Positions 23,786-37,856 of a stretch of 64,000 nt of DNA are shown one piece after another. The notes beneath the pieces are model-generated. The model saw only the letters and a list, made by a program, of their open reading frames with translations, was not told the DNA's origin and did not search any database. A program made the position numbers and the translations under genes. The DNA comes from Circinella umbellata. Its lineage: Eukaryota > Mucoromycota > Mucoromycetes > Mucorales > Lichtheimiaceae. The DNA lies in the NCBI GenBank assembly GCA_025093555.1, contig JAIWNF010000022.1:186001-250000 (forward strand), in the 5' to 3' direction. Within the stretch, counting starts at the first letter, position 1. Each line of letters opens with the position of its first letter.

Positions 23786-24835
23786 ATGTTCAGTCGGGCC
23801 AGTCGTGTTGTTTGTTCACGATCGTTTTCAACAGTAGCACCTTTAAGAGCACCTCTTGTAATAAAGAACAATCGTATTTTGGCATCGGTCATTCTGTCGC
23901 GTGCTCCACAAATTACTCGCGATTCGACTAGTTTTGAAAAGGCCTACTTTGACTATAAAGAAAAAATCGAACGTCAAAATGCCACAACATTTCCAACCGA
24001 ATTCTATTTCAAAAAGGGTTCGCTGGCCGAACGACGTTGGAAGGAGGAAGAAGCAGCTCGACGTGATGCAATGTTAAACTCTCAAACTTCGTTAACAGAA
24101 GCTGCAGCAAAAACACAGGCACAATTGGAACAAAACGACACAGCTGCTGCTTCAATGAACAAGGTTGAAAAGGCTAGTCGATTGACAGAAGCAGATATAA
24201 AGAAGGACGTCAAGAGTTTGGATCGTGCATTGCAACGAACATTGTATTTGGTCGTACATAAGCCAGAAGATACACGACACCCATGGCAATTTCCTCAGGG
24301 TCAAATTGATTCAGCTGAATATCTTCATGAGGTAAATATCAATAATAATTATAATATCACTGTTTGCAATGGGATCAAGAGGGAAAAAATAAATAAAAAG
24401 GAGACATAGATATATGGTACATTGACTGGAGACGAATGAATGTCGTTCCTAACTTGTATGTATATTTATCTCTAATCTAGGCTGCTGAACGTCAATTGGA
24501 AGACGATTGCGGAAAGGATATGGATGTATGGTTTGTGGGTCGACAACCCGTTAGCTTTTATAAACAAGCAGCAAGTAAGGGCAGTGAAGAACCTGGATCC
24601 AAGGTAATTATAGTTTTTCAACAATTGTGATATGTATCAAATGGAAGCGTCATGTCATTTATTTATTAATACGATTGGTTTATAGACATTCTTCATGAAG
24701 GCTCGTGTGTATGCTGGTCAAATTCAGCCAAATAAACAAGTATCTGATTTTGCTTGGGTAACTAAAGAAGAATTACCAAATTATTTATCTTCTGATTATT
24801 ATAATGCCATCAAGGATAGTTTAAGTGAGCTATAA
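23786..24835 (+). CDS. Mitochondrial large ribosomal subunit protein mL46 (Nudix fold)
   Basis: Three exons (23786-24331, 24481-24603, 24686-24835) give 272 aa. It is a structural protein of the mitochondrial 54S/39S subunit. Seen: an Arg/Ser-rich presequence without acids (MFSRASRVVCSRSFSTVAPLR), the N-terminal mL46 segment (ILASVILSRAPQITR, then FEKAYFDYKEKIERQ), a charged Ala-rich linker, and a degenerate Nudix core (RTLYLVVHKP, PWQFPQGQIDSAEYLHEAAERQLED, FFMKARVYAGQI). The Nudix catalytic box is not complete, as usual for mL46 (yeast Mrpl17). The ATG at 23786 directly precedes the presequence. It is convergent with the coiled-coil gene 429 bp away. I am confident of the family. Confidence 0.92.
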
Positions 24836-25264
24836 ATGGGATGAAGAAGAGGAAGTACGCATTAAAACAATACACATTACTACACGCACTACAACATTTA
24901 CATATGTACATATATATATATATATGTATAAATATATATATATATACGGCTCCAACTCACACAGACACATTTTTTATAATATATAAAGAAAAAAAAAGTA
25001 TTTCATTTCGACCATTTATATAAACAACATACACAACACTTTTTCTTTTACTCTCCTTTTCACCCAAACACCCACATTCACACAACTTTTTTGTTTCTCT
25101 CTCTCCTTTCCCTTCTTTCTTTTCTTGTACTAGATTTTTTTTGTAATAAAAAGTACCGTCCATTTAATTACTAGATGATGCACATATACAATAATAACAG
25201 GTTACAACAACAGGAAGAATAAAGAAAGAAAGAGAAGGGAAGAAAGGGAAGGGTTATTACTAAT
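24836..25264. other. Short convergent intergenic region
   Basis: This 429-bp space between two convergent genes holds an AT dinucleotide tract at about 24910-24946 and an AATAAA at 25145-25150, suitable as the polyadenylation signal of mL46. Confidence 0.55.
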
Positions 25265-26446
25265 TTAATGTACAAGGGGGGAGTAAGGTCGTTTAGGCGA
25301 GGAACATTTTGCAAATACGGTTTTCAGTATTCTTTTTATAACCAAAGGTCGACTCTCACTTCGTATGGATGAAGTTTGATCAGAAACAAGCGATGTTCTC
25401 TTTTTCTTATGAGATATACCTCCTGCAGAAGATACAGTTGATAACCTTATTTTAGTGTTACCATAGCTATGAGTACATTCCAGATTTTGTTGTGTTTCAA
25501 TAATTGATTGTTGGCAAGCATGGCATAGTAAACCATGAATGTTATCAAGACATGGCCATTCCCAACGTACGTTATTACAAATAGCACAATCAAATTCAAC
25601 TTGAATTGTATACCAACGTTCCTGGCCATGTTTAAGACATTCATCATATTCAAAGCATGCCATTTTAAACGTTTTGATCCATTGTCCTGTGTCCTGTTTT
25701 TCTTCTTCCTTTTGCTGATTTGGAAAGGCTAACACTTGAACCAAATGATTGACAGATTCAATCACAATATGAGCCTGATATTTTTCAAAGTCATACCAAA
25801 ACCGACGTCCTTCGTCCAACAATCGCAGCGTCGTGTCTAATTGTTGCCATTGTTTTTCAATCTGACTACGATGCAAACTTGATTGTTCATGTTGATCGCG
25901 TGTATGACATAATGTCGTTGCAATACGACGACATGCTCGATGACATGAATCCATTGCTTGCCGAATTTGTGCTACTTGGTGCTCAGCTCTAGAAAACTTA
26001 TCCCGTGCACGCATGTATTTCAATTTGTATTGACTCGAAATAAAGGGTATCCAATATAAAGTATCATATTGCCTTTGTCTTTTGGATCGCTTTATTTGTC
26101 GCTCATGAGCATACCGTTGAATCAAAGGTAAATCTTGTTCATAACGTTGCATTTGCTGCTGAATATTCTCTTTTTGTGCTTCTAGATGTTGGATTTCTTG
26201 ATCGAGCTGTAATAATGTTGTTTCAAAGCGTTGCAACAGTTGTTTTGCTGCATACATACGACGTCCATACTGCTCTTGTAGAGCATCAACCGTTTGACAA
26301 AATAATTTGTTTTGTTGACATTGGAAAGAGACTTGGTCCTGAAATGCTCGGAACATACGAACTCCTTCTTGATGTTGCTGGTGTTGCTCACTGTTCCATG
26401 CCTGTATGATTTCTTCGGCTGTATCACAGTTAATTATGACCTCCAT
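25265..26446 (-). CDS. Unrecognised coiled-coil protein with a C-terminal Cys4 motif
   Basis: A single uninterrupted frame of 393 aa, striking in this intron-rich window. I do not recognise the family. Seen: an N-terminal helix; long heptad-like Gln/Glu/Arg-rich helices at about residues 40-225, broken by an aromatic stretch (DTLYWIPFISSQYKLKYMRA, about 128-147); a second helical block rich in His and Arg; then a putative zinc ribbon, CAIC followed by CHAC about 20 residues later. A basic Ser-rich tail carries KKKR and KRILK, which could be nuclear or membrane-binding signals. No signal peptide or membrane segment is visible. The start MEVIINCDTAEEIIQAW is the first ATG of the frame. It is divergent from the cyclotransferase-like gene 2 kb away. 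It could be a lineage-restricted scaffold or ubiquitin-related protein; no function is claimed. Confidence 0.8.
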   Translation of the reverse strand: MEVIINCDTAEEIIQAWNSEQHQQHQEGVRMFRAFQDQVSFQCQQNKLFCQTVDALQEQYGRRMYAAKQLLQRFETTLLQLDQEIQHLEAQKENIQQQMQRYEQDLPLIQRYAHERQIKRSKRQRQYDTLYWIPFISSQYKLKYMRARDKFSRAEHQVAQIRQAMDSCHRACRRIATTLCHTRDQHEQSSLHRSQIEKQWQQLDTTLRLLDEGRRFWYDFEKYQAHIVIESVNHLVQVLAFPNQQKEEEKQDTGQWIKTFKMACFEYDECLKHGQERWYTIQVEFDCAICNNVRWEWPCLDNIHGLLCHACQQSIIETQQNLECTHSYGNTKIRLSTVSSAGGISHKKKRTSLVSDQTSSIRSESRPLVIKRILKTVFAKCSSPKRPYSPLVH

Positions 26447-28458
26447 GAGTCTTGAAATTAATAATATAAAGGGGGATGAAGCCAGGAGAAGATGAAAGAA
26501 TTTTAAAAGTTGTTGATTGTTGTTTGGTAATACTAAGAGGGACGGAAATATTTTTTGTTGTTTGTTAATTTATGTTATCATAGCATCTAATTGATGTGAA
26601 GTCCTCGAGAAAAAGCATCATTATATCAAAACAAAAAAAAAGTACTCTTCTTTCTTTTTTACATTATGAAATAAACGTGGAGAGTGTTTAATTTAGATTC
26701 TTGAAAATATTCAATCAAATTATCATGTAAAAAAAAGGAGCAACGATTATATTTATACTAAGGCGTTTATGTAAGGATATTTCCGAGATGAAAATTAACA
26801 AGGGGTAATTCTAAATTTATTTATTCTGTATAATTATTGAACAATTATTAACAATGTAAGCAGAAGGATAACTTCTTGATGTATATTGATCGCCGATATT
26901 CAAAATTCAGATCAAGAGTTTTCCACTTTATACAATAATTGCGCAACTGTGCATGAAGCATTTTATGACATAAATTATTGCCATGTGTATGAGGCATGTT
27001 TATATTGTAATATGATTATCTCGATAAAACGCGAAAATGATGTATATAATAGCGAACTGATGTGTCTATTTGTCTGGTCCTCGCTTCTAAAACTACATAA
27101 GTTATGTAGTACTACGTACTATCAAATTCAATATAGTACTTAGGTCAAAACATTAATACGTATAGCGTATGTATAATTTTAATATAGCATCTTTATTGGT
27201 TCAGTGCTGTTGTTTAGATAAAGAAATAAGTTACACAATTTGTATAACTTTTTTAGGGTTGTCATTTCAACTTTTTTCAAATAGGATAGTTACTATTTTC
27301 TAAATTTCTTACTAGCATGGATATACCTTCTTCAAATGAGATTGATTTCATTTAAATCAGAGGTCGTTCGTTGCTCCACTCTAGTCAACACGATAAAGCT
27401 CAGTTGTTCAGTACGTAATGTGTTGTGAATTCAGAATGTTTTCAAATTACTGAAAGTAAATATGCGTGATGATAGTCTGTAATAACAAACTCACATCTAT
27501 TACTATTCTCGATATACTAATTATCTTTATTACCTAATTGCTAATATGACTTGATTAAAATCGGCAATATTATACATTCTCCATAACCTTTAGTCAATGA
27601 AATAAGTGATATGAATTACGTTAGCACGTAAATAATTTTAGTAGTATGATATCGATAGATAGGGGTGCACCATATCAGGGCTAGCCAACGGATTCGAGTC
27701 GGTGAATCTGTCTGCTTGCTACCGCGATGGTCCTGGAATTGATCTTGCTTTAATCAACAACGTAATTGACAATTCGAGTGCAGTTATCACCTGGTTCTGG
27801 TAGTTGCTGTCCACTACCATGTTTTCACACTGAGTAAGTAGATATGCCATCCAGAACCCCCCGCCGTACGCTTTCATCCAGACGCAGGCTACATGTGAAA
27901 AATAATGTAGAAATGTTCTTCCTTCTGATTCATTGATAAAAGTTGTTAAGCGTACTCTGCATATTGGCGTTATAGCTAATACCTAACTTGTCAAACATAC
28001 CATAAAGTATATTAGCTAATAATGCAAATATCATGCTGAGTGGTTGTAGATGGTTCTTTTGTTTTATTTTCTTCATAGGCATATGTCTTCGAAATTTTTA
28101 TTAATATAATGGACATAAATATATCAAGTCTCTTTGATTTATGTTGTATATTGAAGTGTTTTTTATGAATAAAGCTGTTCAAATAAGGATGACCAAAAGT
28201 AGGAAGTATTTAAGACTTCTCTTTTAATTATATTCGAGGAGTAATTGAATAGAAGAACATGTTAAAAGTCGAGTTCCTTTGTGAAAAAAAGAAGGTTTCT
28301 GTTTGATTTGTGGTACAACCTCGTATCTAACAAGATAAGAGTGACCTCACATGAGGAAACATGCTATTAGTTGCTTCGGAACTGATAGATAAATAGGTTT
28401 TTTTTTTTGTTTTCTTTCCACGTCCATTACACCACAAAAGGGACTTTTTTGTTAAGTA
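26447..28458. other. 2.0-kb divergent intergenic region
   Basis: Mostly AT-rich. A GC-richer island at about 27660-27990 is open in frames of both strands and looks like a gene or transposon relic (see findings). The right end should contain the cyclotransferase-like promoter. Confidence 0.5.
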
Positions 28459-29210
28459 ATGTCAGAAGCAGCATTTTTCTATGGTACTTTAATGTCACCC
28501 GATGTACGTAGTCGTGGTAAGTCGATTTGTTTTATATCCACTAAACACATTCTCTTTTGTTTATTGAATGAATAAGCTGATTCATCGTAATGTTACAAAG
28601 TACTGGGTGGTTTATTTGCTACCAATGAGTCATTGTCTATAAAACTTGGCGCTTTACGATTGCGTCCTGCAATTTTAAAGGTAAAATACGTAATATTGTT
28701 GACAAAATATAAAAAAAAAAGAGAGATAGACCGATGATAATAATAACAAGCATTAAAATAATGATAATAGGGTCATAGACGTTATGCTTTGAAGGGCCGT
28801 GAGTATCCAGGGGTGATTTATACAGGACAAGAAGAAGATCAAGTAAAAGGATTGTTATGTGAAGGGTTATTTTCAGAAGATGTCAGACGTCTTGATGCAT
28901 TTGAAGGCGACGTAAGGTTAAAACACACAAATTTAACAGGTTAATCAATCTAACATAGTTCATCTTTAAACAGGAATATAAGCGGTGCAATGTCGAGGTG
29001 ACACCATTAAAAGCGGATGGTCAAAAAGAAGCTACTACTGTAAACACCCAAGTATATATATGGATAGAAGGAAATAAATATTTAAAACCATACGATTGGG
29101 AATTTGATACATTCGTTAAGGATCAGCAAGAAAAATGGTTACAAGACCGTAATCAATTAAAAGATGTAGACGAATTAGATATTACTTTAAATGAAGCTGC
29201 GGATCACTAG
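28459..29210 (+). CDS. Gamma-glutamylcyclotransferase-like (AIG2-like) protein
   Basis: Four exons (28459-28516, 28601-28680, 28771-28911, 28974-29210) give 171 aa. Seen: the family's opening strand and loop FFYGTLMSPDVRSRV with YGTL at residues 8-11, the second-strand motif YPGVIYTGQE, and the conserved LDAFEGDEYKR segment (about 88-97), where family members carry the acidic catalytic residue. Known: GGCT/AIG2 proteins release 5-oxoproline from gamma-glutamyl substrates, or act on related amine adducts; many are uncharacterised. Inferred: a small cytosolic enzyme of this fold, exact substrate unknown. The ATG at 28459 gives the normal N-terminus immediately before the FYGTL strand. It is first in a same-strand cluster: the seipin ATG follows only 178 nt after its stop, with an AATAAA at 29304 between them. 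Confidence 0.87.
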
Positions 29211-29303
29211 GAAAACTTATATTTTTTTTTTGGGTTTGCAACAAATTTATAAGAAATTCATGTGATTTCGAGAGGACCCTGCCTTGTTTCGTATTACTAC
29301 TGA

Positions 29304-29309
29304 AATAAA
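29304..29309 (+). terminator. Polyadenylation signal AATAAA of the cyclotransferase-like gene
   Basis: AATAAA lies 94 nt after the stop codon and 80 nt before the seipin start, in the only space available for 3'-end formation between these two genes. Confidence 0.5.
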
Positions 29310-29388
29310 GCATTATACTTCTTCTTTCCTTTTTTTTTCATAAACTCATACTTTCCTTTTTTACATTACTTTTCTTTTTACTCAAATA

Positions 29389-31108
29389 ATGGAACCCGAA
29401 GCATCTCGCAGTAGACGCGAACAACAAGATAATTCCGTATGTTTCCTTCCTCGATAATAATAAAATAATACAACTAAATTCGAAACGTGTTTCTGACCTA
29501 TTTATTTTTTATACAATGGTGTGGGGAATCTGGTTGGTGTTTGATTGATAATATATACAGGACAATTTCCAAGTAGTTCCTTCAACTCCTAGCTATAGTG
29601 ATACTGAAGAACCATTACTTCGTCATGATCAAGATCAAGAAGACCCCAGTGATTCAAATCAAGAACTTGCCAAAGCAGAGGGCGATATTGAAGAACTTGA
29701 ACCTGTGGAATGGAGTCCTGCTATGAAAATGATAGGAGGTATTATCAAAAAAGTAGCATCACCAGTATTACGGATTGTATTCGCCCCTCAAGCCCAAAGA
29801 ACGTTCATTAAAGGCACAGCTATTGTTATTGTCTTATTATGGGTTTTGCTTACCAGTATTACGGCTTATATTACATTTTATCGACAATACGTCCCGAAGA
29901 CAGCACATATTGAACCTATTTATTTCCAATATCATCAACAACAAGAAGGTCCTTTAGGTGTTGTTGATCTTACTCATGGTAAATCTTATGCTGTAAGTTA
30001 ATTCAGTTATCTTTATTCATTCTGTATATATGTACACATTAGTAACTCTTCTACATTATCATCGTTAGCCTTTGCGCCATGAACAAGCATATGATGTTTC
30101 TATTCGACTTCATGTTCCTACATCAGATATTAATTTCGATTTAGGTAAATATGCTTTATAAATTATTGGAATATATCATTTTTTAACATGTGATGATTAA
30201 ATATTTAGGCAATTTCATGATTAAAACTTGGCTACAAACTGCTGATGGTACTAGTGTTGTTCATTCGAGTCGTCCGGTAATAATTATCACCAGCCTTTTT
30301 CATTTATTAATTCATTTATTTATTATATAATTAACCAAAAATTGGACAATGAATTTATGTAGGCCATTCTTCGTTATCAATCCAAAACACAACGCATTTT
30401 ACATGTTTTTGCAAAAGCATTACCTTTACTTGTTGGTTTGTCTGAAGAAAGTCAAGTTATTACTGTACCATTGATTAAAGGATATATGGAAGATAAGGTA
30501 AATATACATTTTATAATTTTATATTTCAAGTTGTTGAATTAAGGTACAAGAAAAAAAATTTAAAAACTCACAGGTGCTTATGTGTGTATTCATAGTCTAA
30601 ATCGGTAACGCAAGCTACTGTTTCAGTTTCTACTAATCAATTACAACTATATGATGCCAATATCCATGTTATTGCCGACTTTAGAGGATTAAGGTAAAGT
30701 AGCCAGCTCATTGCGTTTGTATATGTGTATAAAATGGAGAAAAAAGTATCCTAAACTATACTTTTTATAATATTTAGACATTACATGTATCATCGCCGTT
30801 TCATTACAGCATCTGGATTTATCATAATGTTTATTCTTATTGAAATAATTTGTGCTGCAATTGCATGGAAATTTTTTGGTCAAAATTTATGGAATAAAAT
30901 TCATGCTGTATTTGAACAAATGGAATTAGAAGAACAATTACGACGAGAAGAGCAAGAAAATCCCGAAGATGGGTCAGTAGCGGCAGAGAATCATAATGAA
31001 GAGGAAGAAGATGGTTATGATGCTTATCATAATGAACAGAATCCTTCGGGGTCATCTACTGGGGTAGATGCAAATATTCACCATCAACAGCGACAACAGC
31101 GTCATTAA
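29389..31108 (+). CDS. Seipin (lipid-droplet assembly protein)
   Basis: Seven exons (29389-29436, 29561-29992, 30069-30144, 30209-30276, 30363-30497, 30596-30693, 30778-31108) give 395 aa. Seipin is an ER membrane protein that organises lipid droplet formation at ER-droplet contacts. Seen: an acidic cytosolic N-terminus, membrane segment 1 at about residues 100-123 (GTAIVIVLLWVLLTSITAYI), the lumenal beta-sandwich with family blocks (YDVSIRLHVPTSDINFDLGN, FMIKTWLQ, RPAILRYQSK, KALPLLVG), the motif ADFRGLRHYMYHRRF, and membrane segment 2 at about 296-318. A hydrophilic acidic/His/Gln-rich tail follows. Topology matches the family. Same strand as its neighbours; it lies between the cyclotransferase-like gene and Arp2. 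No anomaly seen. Confidence 0.94.
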
Positions 31109-31678
31109 AAAGCCATATCTTTATACATTTACACCCATACTCACTCCAACCCTCATACTTTATCCGACATTTTCCCTCACAAAAGAAAAAGACACTATTC
31201 TTATTATATAATTGTCACTTTATTATCCCTTTTTTTCTTATAGTATCAATACCCAATTATAATTATTTTATTATCTAGTCTCCTTTCTTTTCAATTTAAA
31301 CAATCTTCGATGTTATTATTATGAAAATATTATTAAATCTTTTACATCATTATTATATGAGATTATATATAATGCAGCCTCTTCATTGATCACGTACCGT
31401 TGCGTTATTTTTTATTTGAAAAAGAAATAAGATATTATCACAGATTTGTACTTTATTTCTGTACTTCTTGGCATGAGTTAAGAGTTCACAATTATATTTA
31501 CCAACCCCCCCTTTGGTATAGTAAAGTAGCAACCGCTTTTTTTTTTTGTCGCTGTCCAAACATAGTCTAAAAGTAACTCAGCTACTTGAGTTGGTTTCCA
31601 TTTCTGCATTCGACCACTTGGCGCGCGAACACGCTTAACTTTAAGCAACTTTTTTTTTATTTCTTCTGTAAAACATAA
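31109..31678. other. Intergenic region between seipin and Arp2 genes
   Basis: 570 bp of AT-rich DNA holding the seipin 3' UTR and the Arp2 promoter. A minus-strand open frame across 31.5-31.8 kb is antisense to the Arp2 start and is not credited as a gene. Confidence 0.5.
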
Positions 31679-33712
31679 ATGGACCATAATACTCTCGTCG
31701 TCGATAACGGTACGGGGGTATGTTTTTTCTAAAAAAATAATTCCCTTATCTTTATTCACCAATGAATGCATAATAGATTGCATTATAAATCACAGTCCTT
31801 CAAAAACAAAATTGTCGGAAAGTAATATAATATATACAAATATATTAACCATCATGATGGGGGGTAATCTATTTCTTTATTATTATATATACATATTTTA
31901 GTTCGTCAAATGCGGTTATGCCGGCTCGAATTTCCCGGAACATGTATTCCCTAGTGTGGTAGGACGACCCATCTTGCGAGCTGAAGAACGAGTAGGCGAT
32001 TTAAGAGTCAATGATATCATGATTGGTGAAGAAGCAGCACAACTTCGTAATATCTTACAAATGTCATATCCAATGGAGAATGGCATCATTCGTAACTGGG
32101 AAGATATGCGTCACTTGTGGAATTATACATTCGATAAACTCAACGTAAACCCACAAGACTCAAAAATTTTATTGACTGAAGCTCCTTTGAATCCAAAAGC
32201 TAACCGTGAAACTATGGCTCAAATTATGTTTGAAGAATATGGTTTCCAAGGATTGTATGTGGCTATTCAAGCTGTATTGACTTTGTTTGCTCAAGGTAAA
32301 GGCGAAAGTTATATCTTTTTTTTTTCTGTTATTGTTACGATGAAGCATAACATGCTAAATAGGACGACTATTATTATTATAAATTGTATAGGTCTTATGT
32401 CTGGTGTTGTTGTGGATTCAGGTGATGGTGTCACCCACATTGTAAGTATTTCAATATATAATGTTAATGATTAGTATATACAACAAAAAAAAATACTGAT
32501 TTTTTTGTTGTTGTTATGGAAACGAAAAATATAGGTGCCTGTTTACCAAGGTTATGCCCCAGCTAATTTAACACGTCGTTTGGATGTTGCGGGCCGCCAT
32601 GTTACAAGACATCTTATTGACTTATTGTTGCGTCGAGGTTATGCTTTTAACCGAACTGCCGATTTTGAAACTATCCGACAAGTCAAGGAAAAGCTTTGTT
32701 ATGTCAGGTAAATGGGAAAGAAATGTAATGATAACATATTTATGGTTAAAGTCTCTCATATTGTTTTTGATATATGTGTGAAACATAGTTATGATCTTCA
32801 ATTGGATCAAAAGCTCGGTAATGAAACTACAACTTTGGTAGAAAGCTATGAGGTAAAGCAGATATTGAAGAATCTTATCTAATATATTCTCGTGAAATAT
32901 GAAATATTTAGTAATGTCGATGGTGGTTTAATTTTTTTTTTTAAAAAAAAAAATAGCTTCCAGATGGTCGAGTGATCAAGGTTGGTTCTGAACGATTTGA
33001 AGCTCCTGAATGTTTGTTCCAACCCAACTTGGTTGACGTTGAAGGAAAGGGCATGGCAGGTAAAAAGAAATAAATTGAACTTAAAAGAAAAGATTAGCGC
33101 GTAATGATTGGAGGGTGGGAGAAGACATTTCAATATCGTATTATGGATAACTCATTGCTCTATTTATATGCAATAGAACTTTTGTTTGACACAATCCAAT
33201 CTGCCGACATTGATATTCGCTCCGAATTATATAAACATATTGTTTTATCTGGTGGTTCTACCATGTATCCTGGTCTTCCTAGTCGTTTAGAAAAGGAAAT
33301 GAAACAATTATACCTTGTCAATGTTCTTAATGGAGATCCAAGCCGATTGAGCGTAAGGCTTTTTATGTTTACATTTAAAGTTTTATTTTAAAAATAATAA
33401 TAATAACAATAATTAATTTTTATTTTATTCATTCACTTCATTTAGAAATTCAAGATCCGTATAGAAGACCCTCCCAGACGTCGACACATGTAAGTTTAAA
33501 TTTTATGCCTCAATGTTTTTCATAGCATGATTTACTATATCGTTTTATGTATACTAATATATATCATTATATCATCTAGGGTTTTCCTTGGTGGTGCTGT
33601 CCTTGCAGATATTATGAAGAATAAGGACTCATGGTGGGTCACAAAGCAAGAATGGGACGAAATGGGCCCTCGTGCACTAGACAAAATGGGTGTCCTTGGA
33701 TCCACTGCTTAA
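31679..33712 (+). CDS. Actin-related protein 2 (Arp2/3 complex)
   Basis: Nine exons (31679-31717, 31902-32295, 32392-32441, 32535-32707, 32789-32852, 32957-33059, 33177-33352, 33446-33489, 33580-33712) give 391 aa, the standard length. Arp2 is one of two actin-like subunits that nucleate branched actin filaments at cortical patches and endocytic sites. Seen: phosphate loop 1 [26 protein letters not shown], the adenosine/phosphate 2 motif [21 protein letters not shown], and the Arp2-type C-terminus [20 protein letters not shown] followed by [18 protein letters not shown]. The [20 protein letters not shown] block separates Arp2 from actin and Arp3. Exon 1 codes only 13 residues, and the ATG fits the conserved start [13 protein letters not shown]. 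The 5' exon is flanked by a GTATGT donor. Confidence 0.96.
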
Positions 33713-35290
33713 AATAAAAACATAATTTCTCTTTTGGATCCAATATAAATAATAAAAAAAAGAAGCGATTAAAGAAAAATATTCTTTTTATCTAAACTAT
33801 CTCAATAATCCTAAGATTGATAACTCGATGCTCTGTTTAATAGTTCAATCTTTTTTTGAGATCACCAATCCGCTAGGTAGTAAAATATTAATTATTTGCT
33901 CGATCAATCGTTGATCACCTTGTTCATGACTAATCATTCAGTCAAAGACTGATGGATCAAAGATTGATTTCTGTGCCTTGCATATAATGATGTTCACTAT
34001 AACGGTAGCACCTGTCAAATCAAAATGTTACCGTCGTATCGGATTAAATAATGTAGCTTAAGAATGTTCGGATAAAATGACACCCGTAAATCACCAACTA
34101 AACTTTTTGTCGATAAGATGGAAAAAAAAATATGTAAGTGGGACAATCATAAAAAACCAATATACCTAATACCTAATACTAATTCTGAATCGTATTGATA
34201 ATTCTGTCAGTATTTACGTACCACAAAAATCGCCAAATGAGAGCCAGAGTGGTTAATAAATGCCTTTTCCTCTTTTTGAATTTTAATACAATAAGTGGTC
34301 TTTTTAATATAGCAATACTTTATTAAACCATAACCACATTGTTTCAAAACATAGCAGCATTATTTTGCTTAATCCATCCTACGTAGATCCTCCGAAAACT
34401 GCGGTTGTATCAAAAAAGTATGTTGATATTACTGTATATAGCATCTTGTTCTAGGTAGTAAGGAAGCACTGTAATGAAGAATACGTGAATCGAGTCAGAC
34501 ACATCGCCCTTTTGTATATGATGTTGAACAATAGTAATGGAAGAGCAATTTTTGTAGTGATCACGAGTAAAAACTTGATACTCTCATAGAATATTTCTTT
34601 TACGTATCAGTCTCAATGATGATATGTTTATATGTTAAAGTATATTGACGACTCCATTGTAATACATACGTACCTTGTTCTTCGCTTACTCAGAATTGTA
34701 CTAAAATAGCTTGCCTCGAGTATCAAGAAAAGATACAATCACTATTCCCATATCACCACACCATTATGTTTAGAAGTAAATAAAAATCAATGTTTGTGTA
34801 TATTAAAATAATTAAGTTTTAGTTTTCAAATTATATATAAGTTAGAATAAAAATAATAATAATAAACTAATAAACAGTTAAATATCAACTACTTTTGTTG
34901 TTTAGGTTGCTGCTTATGATTATGTAAAAAAAAAAATGAACACAAATTAGAATTTTCCCAAACATCAAGCTGGGAACAAGAAATTGATAGATAGAATCGT
35001 TCGAGTATTGGCGGGAGGGATGGCTGATGTGTTTTTAGGTGTTAAATAATAAAATAATAGAGGGTATGTGTGTACGTATGTGTGTAATATACGGTAGTAA
35101 TAATAGTTTATAGGGAGCGGAAAAAGAGATCTAGTAGTAATAGCAGTTTTGTACGGAGGATAAGATAAAGGAAAAAAATAGGTTATAGTAAAATAATAAA
35201 AAAAAGCCGTATCATGTTCTGTACATAGGAAATATGTATGTATGTAAAGCATAACTAAAAAGGTCTGATTACCAAAGGAAGACAGAAGGG
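33713..35290. other. Convergent intergenic region, 1.6 kb
   Basis: AT-rich DNA between the 3' ends of the Arp2 and kinase genes. Several TACGTA copies occur (about 34.2-35.1 kb). I see no exon, RNA gene or repeat family member. Confidence 0.5.
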
Positions 35291-37856
<2,566 letters not shown>

